Source: Artocarpus heterophyllus
Taxonomy: Eukaryota; Streptophyta; Magnoliopsida; Rosales; Moraceae
Assembly: GCA_025403435.1 (NCBI GenBank)
Contig: CM046341.1
Location: 16,091,914-16,155,913 of the forward strand
Length of the DNA: 64,000 nucleotides
Direction: 5' to 3'
Shown: positions 35,201 through 46,357 of the stretch, one piece after another
Position numbering within the stretch: the first letter of the stretch is position 1
How the letters are laid out: every line of letters begins with the position of its first letter
Notes under the pieces: generated by a model
Told to the model about the DNA's origin: nothing
Databases searched by the model: none
What the model saw: the letters and a program-made list of their open reading frames with translations, nothing else
Position numbers and translations under genes: made by a program

Positions 35201-35754
35201 TCATCGTGATCACCATCCCGATCCTGACCATCACGAAAGTCGTGATCCGTATCATCCTTGGACGAGTATTCACCATTAGCGACCTTCGACGGTACGGCAT
35301 CGGCACCGGCACCGGCACCTACTTGGATTTGGGCCTGGGCCTCATCGGAGCCGTCCTGAGGCTGGGCCGTGGTCTGAGCCTGAGCCTCATCGGCGGCGGA
35401 ATCTCTGCCATAGCCGATCCTCAAAGAAGCCCTCTTTTTCTTCCGCGAAACCTGCCGAGAAACTGGTGGGATTTCTTCCGTCGTGGTGGGGAGCGGAGAG
35501 ACGATTGTGAGGTCGGAGAAGAGGCTTTCATCAAGAGGCTGAGACGACGCCGTTTCAAGGCTGGTCGAAGAATCGCGATCAGGTATATCGCCGTCACGAC
35601 CATCACCATCGGCAAGCTTTGGCTGTGCGGACTGATCAATTTGTTCTTCTTCCTCTTCGTTTTCCTGTTGTTGTTGTGGTAGTGGTTGATCCAAGAAAGA
35701 TGAGTTGGGGGTGAAGAGGACCATGCCCTCGAAGAGTGAGTCGGTTTCGTCCAT
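32218..35754 (-). CDS. Coiled-coil protein with UVR-like motifs, three exons
   Basis: The one apparently intact gene. Exon 1 is 35754-34822 (311 codons), exon 2 is 33939-33253 (229 codons) and exon 3 is 32802-32218 (194 codons plus stop). Introns start GT (34821, 33252) and end AG (33940, 32803), all in phase 0, giving 734 residues. Residues 1-60 are acidic and Gln/Glu-rich. Residues 60-200 are low-complexity with a basic RKKKRASLR patch. Residues 240-263 match a UVR (UvrB/UvrC-type) helix-hairpin motif (ACESEDFETAERLSDSLA). About 310-545 is long coiled coil. A second UVR-like repeat is near 570-598 (AAARNFKEAARIAAEAKSL) and a third helical repeat follows (LELGNLEEANLLLAEAEA). No signal peptide or membrane segment is seen. 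UVR motifs mediate protein contacts; the cellular role is unknown to me. An in-frame ATG at 35796 would add 14 residues. The start at 35754 (MDETDSLFEG) is preferred as the likelier N-terminus. Confidence 0.88.
34113..34269. mobile_element. MITE in intron 1 of the UVR-motif gene
   Basis: The 157-bp element has ends GGGGCCGTTTCG and (reverse complement) GGGCCTGTTTG. Its body matches, in opposite orientation, the element at 39163-39320. It is flanked by similar ATTGGG sequences. Probably hAT- or Harbinger-derived, and spliced out with the intron. Confidence 0.65.
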
Positions 35755-35960
35755 TGATTTACAGAGGTTTTCTTCTTCTGAACTTGTCAAAGTCAAAATT
35801 GGTTACTGGTTCGCCTGTCTTCTCCTTATTATTACTCCTTGTTTCCAGCCACTGTCTCCGACCAACTGAAAACTCCAATGCTCTTTCTGAATCCGATCGA
35901 CATTCTGGTCTCACACGCTTCGGTTCAGAAGTGAAAGAAGACTCTGGCCTTAGTTTAAGA

Positions 35961-36010
35961 TGGGCTTGGGCCTAAGCTTATATAGCCTGCAATTTTTGGG
36001 CTGGCCCTAC
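35961..36010 (-). promoter_or_regulatory. Core promoter of the UVR-motif gene
   Basis: On the minus strand a TATA-like CTATATAAG lies at about 35986-35978, some 225 bases before the ATG at 35754. GGCCCAAGCCCA follows just downstream and GGGCCAGCCCA lies just upstream (near 36010). GGCCCA/AGCCCA (site II) elements are known from constitutive and growth-linked plant promoters. Confidence 0.55.
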
Positions 36011-36521
36011 CGAAATCCCCCCCGCTTTTCGCCGGATTTAGCGGGACTTTGGATTGGGATTGAGAAAATTTTAGCGTCTGTTTGGTAATAGATTTGAATT
36101 AATGATTTGATTTGATTTAATATGATTTTAATTAAAATTTAACTTAATAATTTGAATTTTATCCGAATTGACGTTTGGATTTAAGTTTTAATCTAAGTAT
36201 GAAATAAAATTAGAATTTGTGTTTGGAGAGGTAGTGAAAATAGTTTTTAATTTATCAACAAATCTTAATTTTAATGATCCTAAAAAATGCAATATAGATC
36301 TTCATTTATTCCTCTCTTCACTAGGAACATAATGAAAAAAGAATCATCTTAATTGGATAACAAATGAAGAAGTTATGATTTTTTTCTTCAAATATAAGAG
36401 AGAAAATTTTATTTTTTACTGTAACAGAGATATCTGAGTATCAAAAGTTTAGGGGGAGTCAGAACTTTGAAACTTGGATTCTTGATACTCAAAGGTTTTG
36501 AACTTTGGGGGAAACAAACAT
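36011..36521. other. AT-rich region with possible MITE arm
   Basis: From about 36075 (GTCTGTTTGGTAATAGATTTG) to 37355 (reverse complement GGGCTTGTTTGTTTAGAG) the ends look like a hAT-type MITE interrupted by the solo LTR at 36527-37273. No clear target duplication. No gene. Confidence 0.35.
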
Positions 36522-36526
36522 GTATC

Positions 36527-37273
36527 TGTAGACGATGGATCTATAATCAAATATGAAAATATTGATTTGGATCGTTAAAACTCTGTTCAAGGAACTTGAG
36601 CCCTCAAATCACCGTTAATTGGACATATTAGCTCTTAAGTAAACATGCAAGATTAAAGTGAGTAGACAGAATAAAATAATGCTGTAAAAATAAGAATGTC
36701 ACACGCATGATTTATAATGGTTCATTTTTTTAAAAGAGCTACGTCCACTGTATTTCACTAGAATATAAATTTTGAGTACTAATTATAAGAGAAAGGATGA
36801 GAAATGATTTCAGCACAGTTTCTATATGCTTTTTGCTATATTCCTATACAATGAAGCAACCATCTCTTTATATAGAGAATAGGGAGGAATTGTGGCTCCC
36901 AATCGTCTGGCGGAGTGGGATAATGCACTGAAAGTAACTGCAATAGTGGGACACGTGTCGATCCATGATAGGCTACAAGAATCATGCCTCCCCACGTTTT
37001 CGTTCATGATCAGACGTGTTAGTAACCGTCAGTTCGTGCTGATAATTGTCAACTCGTGGCAATCGATCCGGTCGGACAGTTGGAGAGAAGTTTGATTTAC
37101 CTTCAACGATTGACGCAATATAGATACAAGCAGGATCGAACCGATTGAATGACATGAATTCAATTCGTACTTCACACGTCGATTGACTCCACTTGATCTA
37201 TTTGACCAGCTTCACTATAATGGGCCGTCTGGGCCTATAGATAATTTGGGCCTAACCAAATTGTACCCCAACA
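36527..37273 (-). repeat. copia-type solo LTR, TSD GTATC
   Basis: 747 bp beginning TGTAGACGATGG and ending TACCCCAACA. GTATC is repeated exactly at 36522-36526 and 37274-37278. Read on the minus strand it starts TGTTGGGGTACAATTTGG, as many copia LTRs do. No interior sequence remains. The ORFs at 36822-37095 are inside it and are not genes. Confidence 0.82.
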
Positions 37274-37278
37274 GTATC

Positions 37279-38013
37279 CAAAGGATTCTTAATAGTCAAA
37301 TCTAAATTTGAGTCCAAAGAATCGAAAGAGTTCTCTAAACAAACAAGCCCTTAGTGTGAGTTATGCAGAATACTTCTTCTTTACTATTACTATTGTGTTC
37401 TACCACCTATTTTTCTTTCTTTGATTCATACCACTTCTTTTAGCCAAAATAGTCATGATACCCTATATAACACTTGTTTACCTAACTCCAAGCTAAAATA
37501 CTAATGATCAATTATGTCTTTATACTCTTTAAAAGTGATATGTTTCAAACTTTTTTATGAAAGTGGTAAGATTGAAAAAGATGCCATAGAAGTGGTATTA
37601 ATCAAATCGACCCAAAAATTTATTTTTTTTGGGTAAAAACAATGTTTAAAGACACTATCGACATTGAGAATTATAAAATGTGGGTCTTATCACAAGCTCT
37701 ATGTTAATATGCTTTATTTTATATTATTTTAGGGTGTATAGCATTATTGATGTCTCTAAGCATTGTTCTTATATTTAGTAAGAGATAAATATAAGGAGGA
37801 AGGAGAATGAAAAACATGATAAAAATTATGATTAGGACAACAAAAAGAAAAGATACATTTTTTTAAATTGTTTGTTTGTGTTTTTAGAAACATATTGCGG
37901 TACGGAAATGAACATGTCAATAATTTTTTTTCGTAATTACCCTTAAAAAATATTTTTTAATATGAATTTTTTAAGTAGTACCTCAATGCATATGTAAGGT
38001 TTTTGGGTTGTCA
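37279..38013. other. No gene recognised; AT-rich
   Basis: AT-rich spacer before the hAT element. Nothing coding or repetitive was recognised. Confidence 0.6.
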
Positions 38014-38639
38014 CACCCTCCTAGGGCTGTCAACTTGGGCCCAACCAAGTGGCCAACCCAAAGCCCATTGTTTTGGCCTAGGCCCAGCCCTTCCCTATAT
38101 GGGCCAAGGCTTGGCCCGGCCAAAAGGGTTGGGCTAGGCCTTACTTTTAGGCCCAACCAACAGCCCGATTCTGGCCCAAGTGGGCCAGGCCCCAGCCCGG
38201 TGCTTAAAAAAAAAACTCAGAAATCAAAATTATCAAAATAAAAAAAGGGTTAATGAGACATATGACGCTTTTTTATTTGTAGAATTAAAATATATTTGTC
38301 GTTCATGAATATTCTTTATATGCACCAATGCATATGTATAAAGACATTAATGACCATAAAAATGATAATGTTAGTTTTAATTTATTTTTTTAGAATAACT
38401 ATAATATACGTATTTAAAATTTCAAACAGATTATGATATCATTATATTTTAAAAAAAATCCTTGAAATTAGGGTGTTTGTTGCTTAAATTCAAATTGGTA
38501 TCTAAAATAACGATCTTAAAATTCCCCAAAAAGATGGAATTTTTTTCATCAACAAGTTGGATTTACCGACAAATTAAAATTAAGGTGTTGTAATCAAATT
38601 AATGATATAGTTTTACTCACAAATTAAAATTAGGGTTTT

Positions 38640-38930
38640 ATAATTAAATTAATGACACAGTATTATTAAGTAGTTTTATGTGTCTTTCTGGTTATATAAT
38701 TGATACATCATTAAATTAATGATAGGTAATAATCATGATATGCAATGACATTCATTTCTTAAGACTTCAAGTGATAATATTTCTTTGTTTTTTGTGATAT
38801 ATAATTAAATTAATGATTAGTATTTATTAAGTCTTTTTGTGTATCTTATAGGTTATATAATTGTTATATCATTAAGTTAATGATACTCAATGACATTCAT
38901 TTCATTTTTTTAAGACTTCAAGTGATAATT
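38640..38930. repeat. Imperfect tandem repeat inside the hAT 5' region
   Basis: Two units of about 130 bp (38640-38775, 38811-38930) share ATAATTAAATTAATGA, GGTTATATAATTG, AATGACATTCATTTC and AAGACTTCAAGTGATAAT. Confidence 0.65.
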
Positions 38931-39162
38931 ATAATGCATCAATGTAATATGTTAAAATAAGAAATATATGTGTATATTTTTTTCTCTAATTTAACTATTC
39001 AAAAAATATGAAAATTTGTTATAAAATTTAAATACATGATAATATTTAGTTAGAGGGTATTTTAGGATTTTGAATATATAAAATTTTAAAAAAGAGACAT
39101 ATAAATAATATTTGCATAATGAAAATAGATATTAATTCACTCTTTAAAAAACGAAAGATTAT

Positions 39163-39320
39163 GGCCCCGTTTGGTTTCGTTCTTAGAATTTTTGGAAATG
39201 TTTTCGTACGTTTTTTAAGAAAAAAATTATAAAAACACTCTCAGAACAATTCTCAAAAAATTTTCATTTTTCAAAACAAAAATATTTTCACATATTTTAA
39301 AAACAATACTAAACGGCCCC
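39163..39320. mobile_element. MITE, same family as 34113-34269
   Basis: 158 bp from GGCCCCGTTTGGTTTCG to AACGGCCCC, with terminal inverted repeats around GGCC(CC)GTTT. It is inserted in the hAT left arm. Confidence 0.65.
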
Positions 39321-39429
39321 TATGTAATTTTTACAATACAAAAGGCAACAAAATGCATATACATTATTACTCTAAAAAGAAGGCCCCAACCCAAGAGGAA
39401 TTCCAACATCCAAGTTGGGTTACTAATAG

Positions 39430-39700
39430 TCATACACAATTTGAGGGTGTTTGGAAGGGTGGTGGAAATTGTTGGTTAGAACTACTTTTACTGTAGCATG
39501 TAAGAGCTTTACACTACAACATTTTTTTAAAATTTTTTTTTTATTGTTACTGTAGCATGTGAGAGCTTTACACTGTTTCATAACTGAGTTTGTGGTGAAA
39601 ACCCAACCAAACAGCCGTTTATATTGCAATGCAAAAGGCAAAAATGGTTAGGACCACTCAGTCAAACAGCCGTTTATATTGCAATGCAAAAGGCAAAAGC
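39430..39700. repeat. Short repeat-rich segment, possible MITE with duplications
   Basis: TACTGTAGCATGTxAGAGCTTTACACT occurs twice (about 39489 and 39549), and a 36-base phrase starting CAAACAGCCGTTTATATTGC occurs twice (39609 and 39663). Ends GGTGTTTGG and CCAACCAAACAGCC resemble terminal inverted repeats. Confidence 0.45.
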
Positions 39701-39912
39701 TAATTCATATCACAAATTGATTGCATGAATCATAATTGTTACTGTTAAAATGATCCATGAATCAAACAACGATCACAAATTGCACTATTTTTACCATTAA
39801 AGATAACGGTCAATCATAAATTATAATTAAACAATGGGCATATTACCGTTGGTTTTGAACGTTGTAAAACAGAGATGCGACCATTTTTTTTATTTTTTTC
39901 CTAAATTTTGTC

Positions 39913-39920
39913 TATAAATA
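39913..39920 (+). promoter_or_regulatory. TATA box of the hAT transposase gene
   Basis: TATAAATA precedes a C/T-rich leader (39946-40030) and the hAT first exon at 40271. Confidence 0.55.
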
Positions 39921-40425
39921 ACAATTTTATTAACTTATTATTCACCCAACTCTCTTTCTATTCTTAAATCTCCATTCTCCAATTTCTCTTAAATCTTCAA
40001 ATACTCTTAACTCTAATTCTACAAATCTTTCAATTAGTTTAAAAAAAAAAAAAATCTCTCAAATAGTTAAACTATATTTTTTTGTTAAAAAAAGATTGGT
40101 GATTCTCTACTTCAATTTTCAAGTTTCCATATCAACTACCAATGTATGATTACAATTTACAATTACAAGATCAATTTTTTTAAATCAAATTTACGGTGCT
40201 TTTAGTTTTGATTATATAATTATTAATATATGTATATGTTTATTATTATTATTCTTGTAGGGTTAGAAAATATGTATAGGTATGGCCTTGATGGTGATGA
40301 CTATTATGAAATAGATGACCTAGACATAGAAGAAGAAGAAGAAGACATTCTCCGCGTGAAAGTTGGTGACGAAGTTAATGAAATGAAGTAACAACCACCA
40401 ATACTCAATGAAAGCATCAATTCTC

Positions 40426-40864
40426 TGTAACCGATTGTAATTCTAAAGGTTTCTAACAGAAACCAATCAATTTTTAACGGTTATGAATTCTAATGGTCTC
40501 CTATTTATGTTTTCATTAAATCAACAATTAGAGCACTGGTAACTGAATTTTTTCTGGCAGTATAAACATTTGTTTGATGGAAGTAATGGCTGTACAGAAA
40601 TAGAGAGAAAAAATTATTTTTTTTTCGTTTGTTTGTTCATTGAACAAAATATTGGGTCCCCAAGTTTCGAAAATTCTCTTAAGAATCTTACACCATCAAT
40701 TGAGTTTTTGTGAGAACTTGGAAGCATCCCAAGTGCAGGCAGTCACAGCACACCGTTTGGACAGCAATGGCAGGAGGTAATATTTTTCACGCTTCCGTTT
40801 TCGTTTTCAATTCTTGGTATGCATACAATTTATAGCATGCTTGAATTGATTTTTATGTTTTACA
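40426..40864 (+). repeat. copia 1, 5' LTR
   Basis: Starts TGTAACCGATTG and ends GTTTTACA. A TATAAAC at 40561-40567 is a plausible core promoter for the genomic transcript. Confidence 0.92.
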
Positions 40865-40866
40865 TT

Positions 40867-40878
40867 TGGCATCAGAGC
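40867..40878 (+). other. copia 1 primer-binding site
   Basis: TGGCATCAGAGC, one change from the initiator-Met site TGGTATCAGAGC, two bases after the LTR. Confidence 0.85.
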
Positions 40879-41175
40879 CGTAAAACGACCTCTGCCTTGC
40901 ATGAAAAACTGGAAAATATGCAAAATATTCACTGTGTTATGTTATGCACGGTAGAATTTTTTTTTTTATTTTTGGGTTTTGATTTTTAGCGTTTCTTAAT
41001 TGAAACTAAGATTAGAAATCATTTAGACATTAGATTTCTATGAATTCTGCAATTTGAAACGTCAAAATTGGTGTTCGGATGGTAGAATTATAGCCGGGTC
41101 TGAAACAGGTCAAAACCGGGTTGAAACCGGGTCGTTCGGGTGAAGAAGACCCGGATTTGTGGTTGCAGACGATAA

Positions 41176-41370
41176 AAACGACATGTCGTTTGGCTTGGGT
41201 CAGTCAAAAACGAAATGTCGTTTCGGGGGGGCTCGTTTCACGGTTAAAAACGACAAGTCGTTTTAGACATTAATTACCAAAACGACATGTCGTTTTGTAT
41301 GTTGACAGGCTGCCCTCTCCTGTAAACGACGTGTCGTTTACGCCGGGGGGCTCTCCAAACGACGCCGTTT
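41176..41370. repeat. Six near-identical palindromes in the copia 1 leader
   Basis: Copies start at 41176, 41208, 41248, 41280, 41324 and 41357. Copies one and four are exactly AAACGACATGTCGTTT, a perfect 16-bp palindrome. Copies two, three and five differ at one or two central positions (AAATGT, ACAAGT, ACGTGT centres). Copy six is the shorter AAACGACGCCGTTT. Spacings are 32, 40, 32, 44 and 33 bases. They sit in a locally GC-rich part of an AT-rich leader. Confidence 0.95.
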
Positions 41371-41921
41371 TGGCTGAGCAGAAATTTAAAAAAAAAAACC
41401 CAAAAATTTAAAAAAAAAATTTTTTGATTTTTTCCAGATTTTATAAAGTGATATTTTTGGGGAAAATTTCTTAAAATTTTCAGTTTTATAATTTTTATGA
41501 AATTTTCATAATATCCACAATTTTAATATTTTTATGAAATTTTTCATACTATGGAATAATTTATGAAAAATTCATAATTTTGAATATTCATAATTTTTTT
41601 GGTATTTATTATGAATATTATACAGTAATTGTGTGGATATAATTTTGTAAATTTATGTGCATATAGTGTTCATTATGTATAATTTGTGATTTAAAATTAT
41701 GCATGCAATATTAAGTTAAATAATTTAGTACATTTAATTTTGTGCAATAATGTGCTAAATTATATTTTTGAATGTATAATTTTAATATATACATAATGAA
41801 AATTAGTACATAAATTATGGTTTTTTGTTCATATTTATTTATTGCTTAAGGTAAATGCAATTTATTTTATGAGCAAAAATTTAAGAATAAATGTCTTGTG
41901 ATATATGTATTTAATTTTTGA

Positions 41922-42226
41922 ATAATTAAAGAGTAGCCACAGCATCTTTAATTATGCAAAAAATTATGTAAGATGTTTAAATCACATATGGTAAAAGGAC
42001 ATTAAATTGTGATTAATCATATGTAATATGATAAATTTTATCCCACAGGAATTTTTATTATATTTAATATGATTAGTTAGGATGATGTATCAAATTATCT
42101 TTCTTAATTTACCCACAGGAATTAAGAAAAGGGCATATAATTTAATAGCGTCATCATAAGGATATATGAATCTGTTTGAGTTAAAAATTTAGCCCACAGG
42201 CAATTTTTATGTCATTTGATTCATAT
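41922..42226 (+). promoter_or_regulatory. Four hairpins with CCACAG loops before copia 1 gag
   Basis: Hairpin A is 41922-41955, an 11-bp perfect stem with loop GTAGCCACAGCA. Hairpin B has inner stem AAATT/AATTT (42033-42054), loop TTATCCCACAGG, and an outer 9-bp stem TAATCATAT/ATATGATTA (42014-42075). Hairpin C has a 9-bp inner stem TTCTTAATT/AATTAAGAA (42101-42128), loop TACCCACAGG, and outer stem AAATTAT/ATAATTT (42092-42143). Hairpin D has inner stem AAAAATT/AATTTTT (42183-42208), loop TAGCCCACAGGC, and an outer 9-bp stem ATATGAATC/GATTCATAT (42164-42226). Loop octamer CCCACAGG is invariant in B, C and D. The role as an RNA signal is inferred. Confidence 0.8.
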
Positions 42227-42315
42227 TTTAATGCATGATTTACATTGGTAAACATGTCATAAAGTATTGTAGCCTCAATTTGGTAACATAAGCATGTATG
42301 TTTTATTATGCAGCT

Positions 42316-45300
42316 ATGCAAACTGTGAGTTACTCTGATTTCCAGTGTGACATTCCCGAACTTAAGGGAGACAACTATAAAGTGTAGAATGAGAGAATTC
42401 TTCTTCATTTAGGAGTCATGGACATTGACTTGGTTATCCGTAAGGATGAACCACCTGCCATTACGGAGACGAGCCAGCCAGATGACGTGGACCGTTATGA
42501 AAAGTAGGAGCGATCTAATCGCCTCTGCGTAATGTTCATTAAGACGAAAATCTCGGCTGGCATACGTGGTTCATTGGAGCAATATGACAACGTGCGAGCT
42601 CTGATGAAGGCAATTGATGAGCAGTTTGCTACATCGGACAAAGCCTTGGCTAGCACTTTGATAATGAAATTTTCATCCATGAAGCTCACTGGAATTCATG
42701 GTGTGCGTGAGCACATCATGCAAATGAGGGATATAACGGCTCAGCTGAAGACACTTGAGGTTGAGATGTCTGAAACCTTCCTTGTGCACTACATCCTCAA
42801 CACTCTTCCATATCAATATGGACCTTTCAAGATATCCTACAACACACATAAGGATAAGTGGTCCATCAATGAATTGATGACCATGTGTGTCTAGGAAGAA
42901 GGAAGGCTTGCTATGGAAGCGGGAGAGAGTGTGCATCTGGCAACTCAAAGGAAGAACAAGGGCCAAGCCAATAATAAGGGAAAAGGCAAACTGTCTGCTT
43001 AGGCTGATATCAAGAAGGAATCCAGGTGCTTCTTTTGTAAAAAGAAGGGGCACATAAAGAAGGATTGTCCTAAATATCAGAGATGGCTTGACAAAAAAGG
43101 TACTCAATTCTCACTTGTCTGTTATGAATCTAATGTGGTTGACGTTGAACATAACACATGGTGGATTGATTTTGGTTCTTCAATCCATGTCACTAATTCC
43201 TTGCAGGGATTGCAAGGCCTAAGGAAGCCAGTGGGAAGTGAGCAGTGCATCTATACAGGCAACAAGATGCGCTCACATGTAGAGGCTATCGGAACATGCA
43301 ATTTAGTTTTATCTAGTGGTTTTATTTTAAAATTAGAAAAGACATTTTATATTCCTAGTTTTTCTAGGAATTTAATTTCAGTTTCAAGGCTTGTACCATT
43401 GGGATTTTCCTTTAATTTTTCAGACATTATATTTAGTTTGTTTTATAGATCTGAACTTATTGGAAATAGTATATTGTCAAATGGTCTTTTCAAAATTAAT
43501 TTACAAGATAAAACTTCTTATACTTCTATGCATGTTCAAGATAATGCTGGCATTAAGAGATGTGTTATGAATGAAGATTCCTCTATGTTGTGGCACCGTA
43601 GATTATGTCATATCTCTATTGAGAGAATAAAGAGACTAGTGAATGATGAGGTACTTAGTACTCTAGATTTCACTGACTTTGACACTTGTGTGGACTGCAT
43701 AAAGGGAAAGCAGACCAATATGTCAAAGAAAGGTGCCAAGAGGAGTTCAGACATATAGAGATCATACATACAGATATTTGTAGTCCAGACATAGACGCGT
43801 ATGGTCAAAAGTATTTCATTACTTTTATTGATGATTACTCACGATATATGTATCTCTACTTGCTTCATAACAAACATGAAGCTATAGATGCCTTTAAAGT
43901 GTTTAAGGCAGAAGTAGAGAAACAATGTGGTAAGCAAATAAAGATAGTGAGATCTGATAGAGGTGGTGAATACTATGGTAGATACACCGAAGATGGACAA
44001 GCGCCTGGTCTATTTACAAAGTTTCTTCAAGAACATGGGATAGTTGCCCAGTATACTATGCCCGGTTCTCCAGATCAGAATGGTGTGATAGAAAGAAGAA
44101 ACCGAACATTGTTGGATATGGTGTGGAGCATGCTTAGCAGCTCCAAGCTTCCTAAGTCCTTGTGGACTGAAGCTCTCAAGATGGCTGCATATATATTAAA
44201 CCGAGTTCCAACCAAGGCTGTCTCAAAGACACCATTCGAGTTATGGAAAGGTTGGAAACCAAGTTTACGACATATACACGTCTGGGAATGCCCGTCTGAA
44301 GTGAGAGTCTATAATCCACAAGAAAAGAAGCTAGACCCAAGGACCATAAGTGGGTATTTCGTTGGATATGCTGAACGGTCTAAGGGATACAGATTTTATT
44401 GTCCATCACATACCACTAGATTTGTGGAATCAAGGAATGCCAAATTTCTTGAGAATGACTTGATCAGTGGGAGCGATCGATCTTGGAACACCGTTCCAGA
44501 TAAAGATCATACAGATGCTCAAGCTTCCACTTCATACGATAGAGTGATTGTTATACGTGACATGCCTACAGTTCAAACGCGTGTTGAACAACAGCCAGTC
44601 ATTTAAGTTCCACAGATTGCTGATCAAGAAGTAGTAGATCCAGTTGAACAGCCAGCTGATCAACATGCTCCTCAAGAGAATGTTGAACCAGCATTAAGAA
44701 GATCTACTAGAGTAAGGCAATCAGCCATTCCTAGTGACTATATTGTGTATCTACAAGAGTCTGACTACAACATAGGAGCCGAAAATGATCCAGAAACGTT
44801 TTCACAAGCCATGAGTTGTAAGGAATCTAACTTGTGGTATGATGCCATGAAAGAAGAGATGAACTCTATGTCATCTAATGGAGTCTGGGATCTTGTCAAG
44901 TTGCCTGATGGTGTAAAAGCCATTGGATGCAAATGGGTCTTCAAGACAAAGAAAGACTCATTAGGCAACATTGAGAGACATAAGGCAAGACTCGTTGCTA
45001 AAGGATTCACTCAAAGGGAAGGTATAGATTACACTGAGACTTTTTCTCCTGTATCTAAAAATGACTCCCTTCGTGTGATCATGGCATTAGTAGCTCATTT
45101 TGATTTTGAGTTACATTAGATGGATGTGAAAACGGCATTCCTCAATGATGATCTAGAGGAAGAGGTTTATATGAAACAACCTGAAGGATTCTCCTCTAGT
45201 GATGGTGAGCAATTGGTGTGCAAACTCAAGAAATCCATATATGGTTTGAAATAGGCTTCCCGTCAATGGTATTTAAAATTCCACGATGTCATCACTTCAT

Positions 45301-46357
45301 TTGGTTTTGAAGAGAACATCATGGATCAATGTATATACCAGAAGGTTAGTGGGAGCAAGATTTGTTTCCTTGTTTTGTATGTGGATGATATCCTTCTTGC
45401 AACCAATGATAAGGGGTTTCTATATGAGGTGAAACAATTTCTTTCTAAGAACTTTGATATGAAGGATATGGGTGAGGCATCTTATGTCATTGGCATAAAG
45501 ATCCATAGGGATAGATCTCAATGCATTTTGGGACTATCGCAGGAAATCTATATCAATAAAGTCTTAGACAGATTTGGATGAAAGATTGTTCACCAAGTGT
45601 AGCACCCATTGTGAAGGGTGAAAAGTTCAGTTTGAACCAATGTCCAAAAAATGATTTCGAGAAAGTTCAAATGAGCAACATTCCTTATGCTTCAGCTGTC
45701 GAAAGTCTTATGTATGCTCAGGGCTGCACAAGACCTGATATTGCATTTGCTGTGGGAATGTTGGGAAGATATCAGAGTAACCCAGGCATTGACCACTGGA
45801 GGGCTGCAAAGAAAGTGATGAGGTACCTTCAAGGTACAAAGGATTACATGCTTATGTATAGACGAACTGACATTCTAGAGGTGATTGGCTACTCCGATTC
45901 AGATTTTGCTGGCTGTGTTGATTCGAGAAAGTCAACTTCAGGTTATATTTTCATGCTAGCCGGAGGAGCTGTATCTTGGAGGAGTGGAAAGCAAACGTTG
46001 GTTGCTACTTTCACAATGGAGGCAGAGTTCGTTTCTTGTTTTGAGGCTACTTCGCATGGTGTATGGTTGAAGAGTTTCATGTCAGGCCTTAGAATTGTAG
46101 ATTCTGTGTCTAGGCCATTAAGGATATATTGTGACAATTCAGCTGCTGTCTTTATGGCTAAGAATAATAAGAGTGGCAGTCGAAGTAAACATATCGACAT
46201 TAAGTACTTAGCCATAAGGGAACGCATTAAGAAAAATAAAGTGGTCATTGAGCATATAAGCACTGAATTGATGATCGCAGATCCTCTGACAAAAGGAATG
46301 CCACCGAAGTCATTTAAGGATCATGTTGTACAGATGGGACTTGGTTCCATAATGTAA
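42316..46357 (+). pseudogene. copia 1 gag-pol polyprotein, broken by stops and two frameshifts
   Basis: One polyprotein frame starts at ATG 42316. Gag is followed by a CCHC knuckle at 43027-43068 (CFFCKKKGHIKKDC). The protease active-site triad reads DFG at 43168-43176 where DSG or DTG is expected. The integrase zinc-binding region lies near 43594-43730. A frameshift between about 43700 and 43755 leads to the integrase core, with D at 43773, D at 43956 (RSDRGGE) and E at 44091. Reverse transcriptase follows with YVDD at 45378-45389. A second frameshift near 45577 leads to RNase H, ending at 46357. In-frame stops are at 42385, 42505, 42892, 43000, 44604, 45117 and 45252, six TAG and one TAA. 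It cannot make its own polyprotein. Confidence 0.92.

Noticed and set aside
35206..35682. 158-codon plus-strand ORF
   Set aside because: It is antisense to exon 1 of the UVR-motif gene; the minus frame has splice sites, coiled coil and UVR motif, the plus frame has nothing recognisable.
36892..37095. 67-codon ORF
   Set aside because: Lies wholly within the solo LTR bounded by GTATC duplications.
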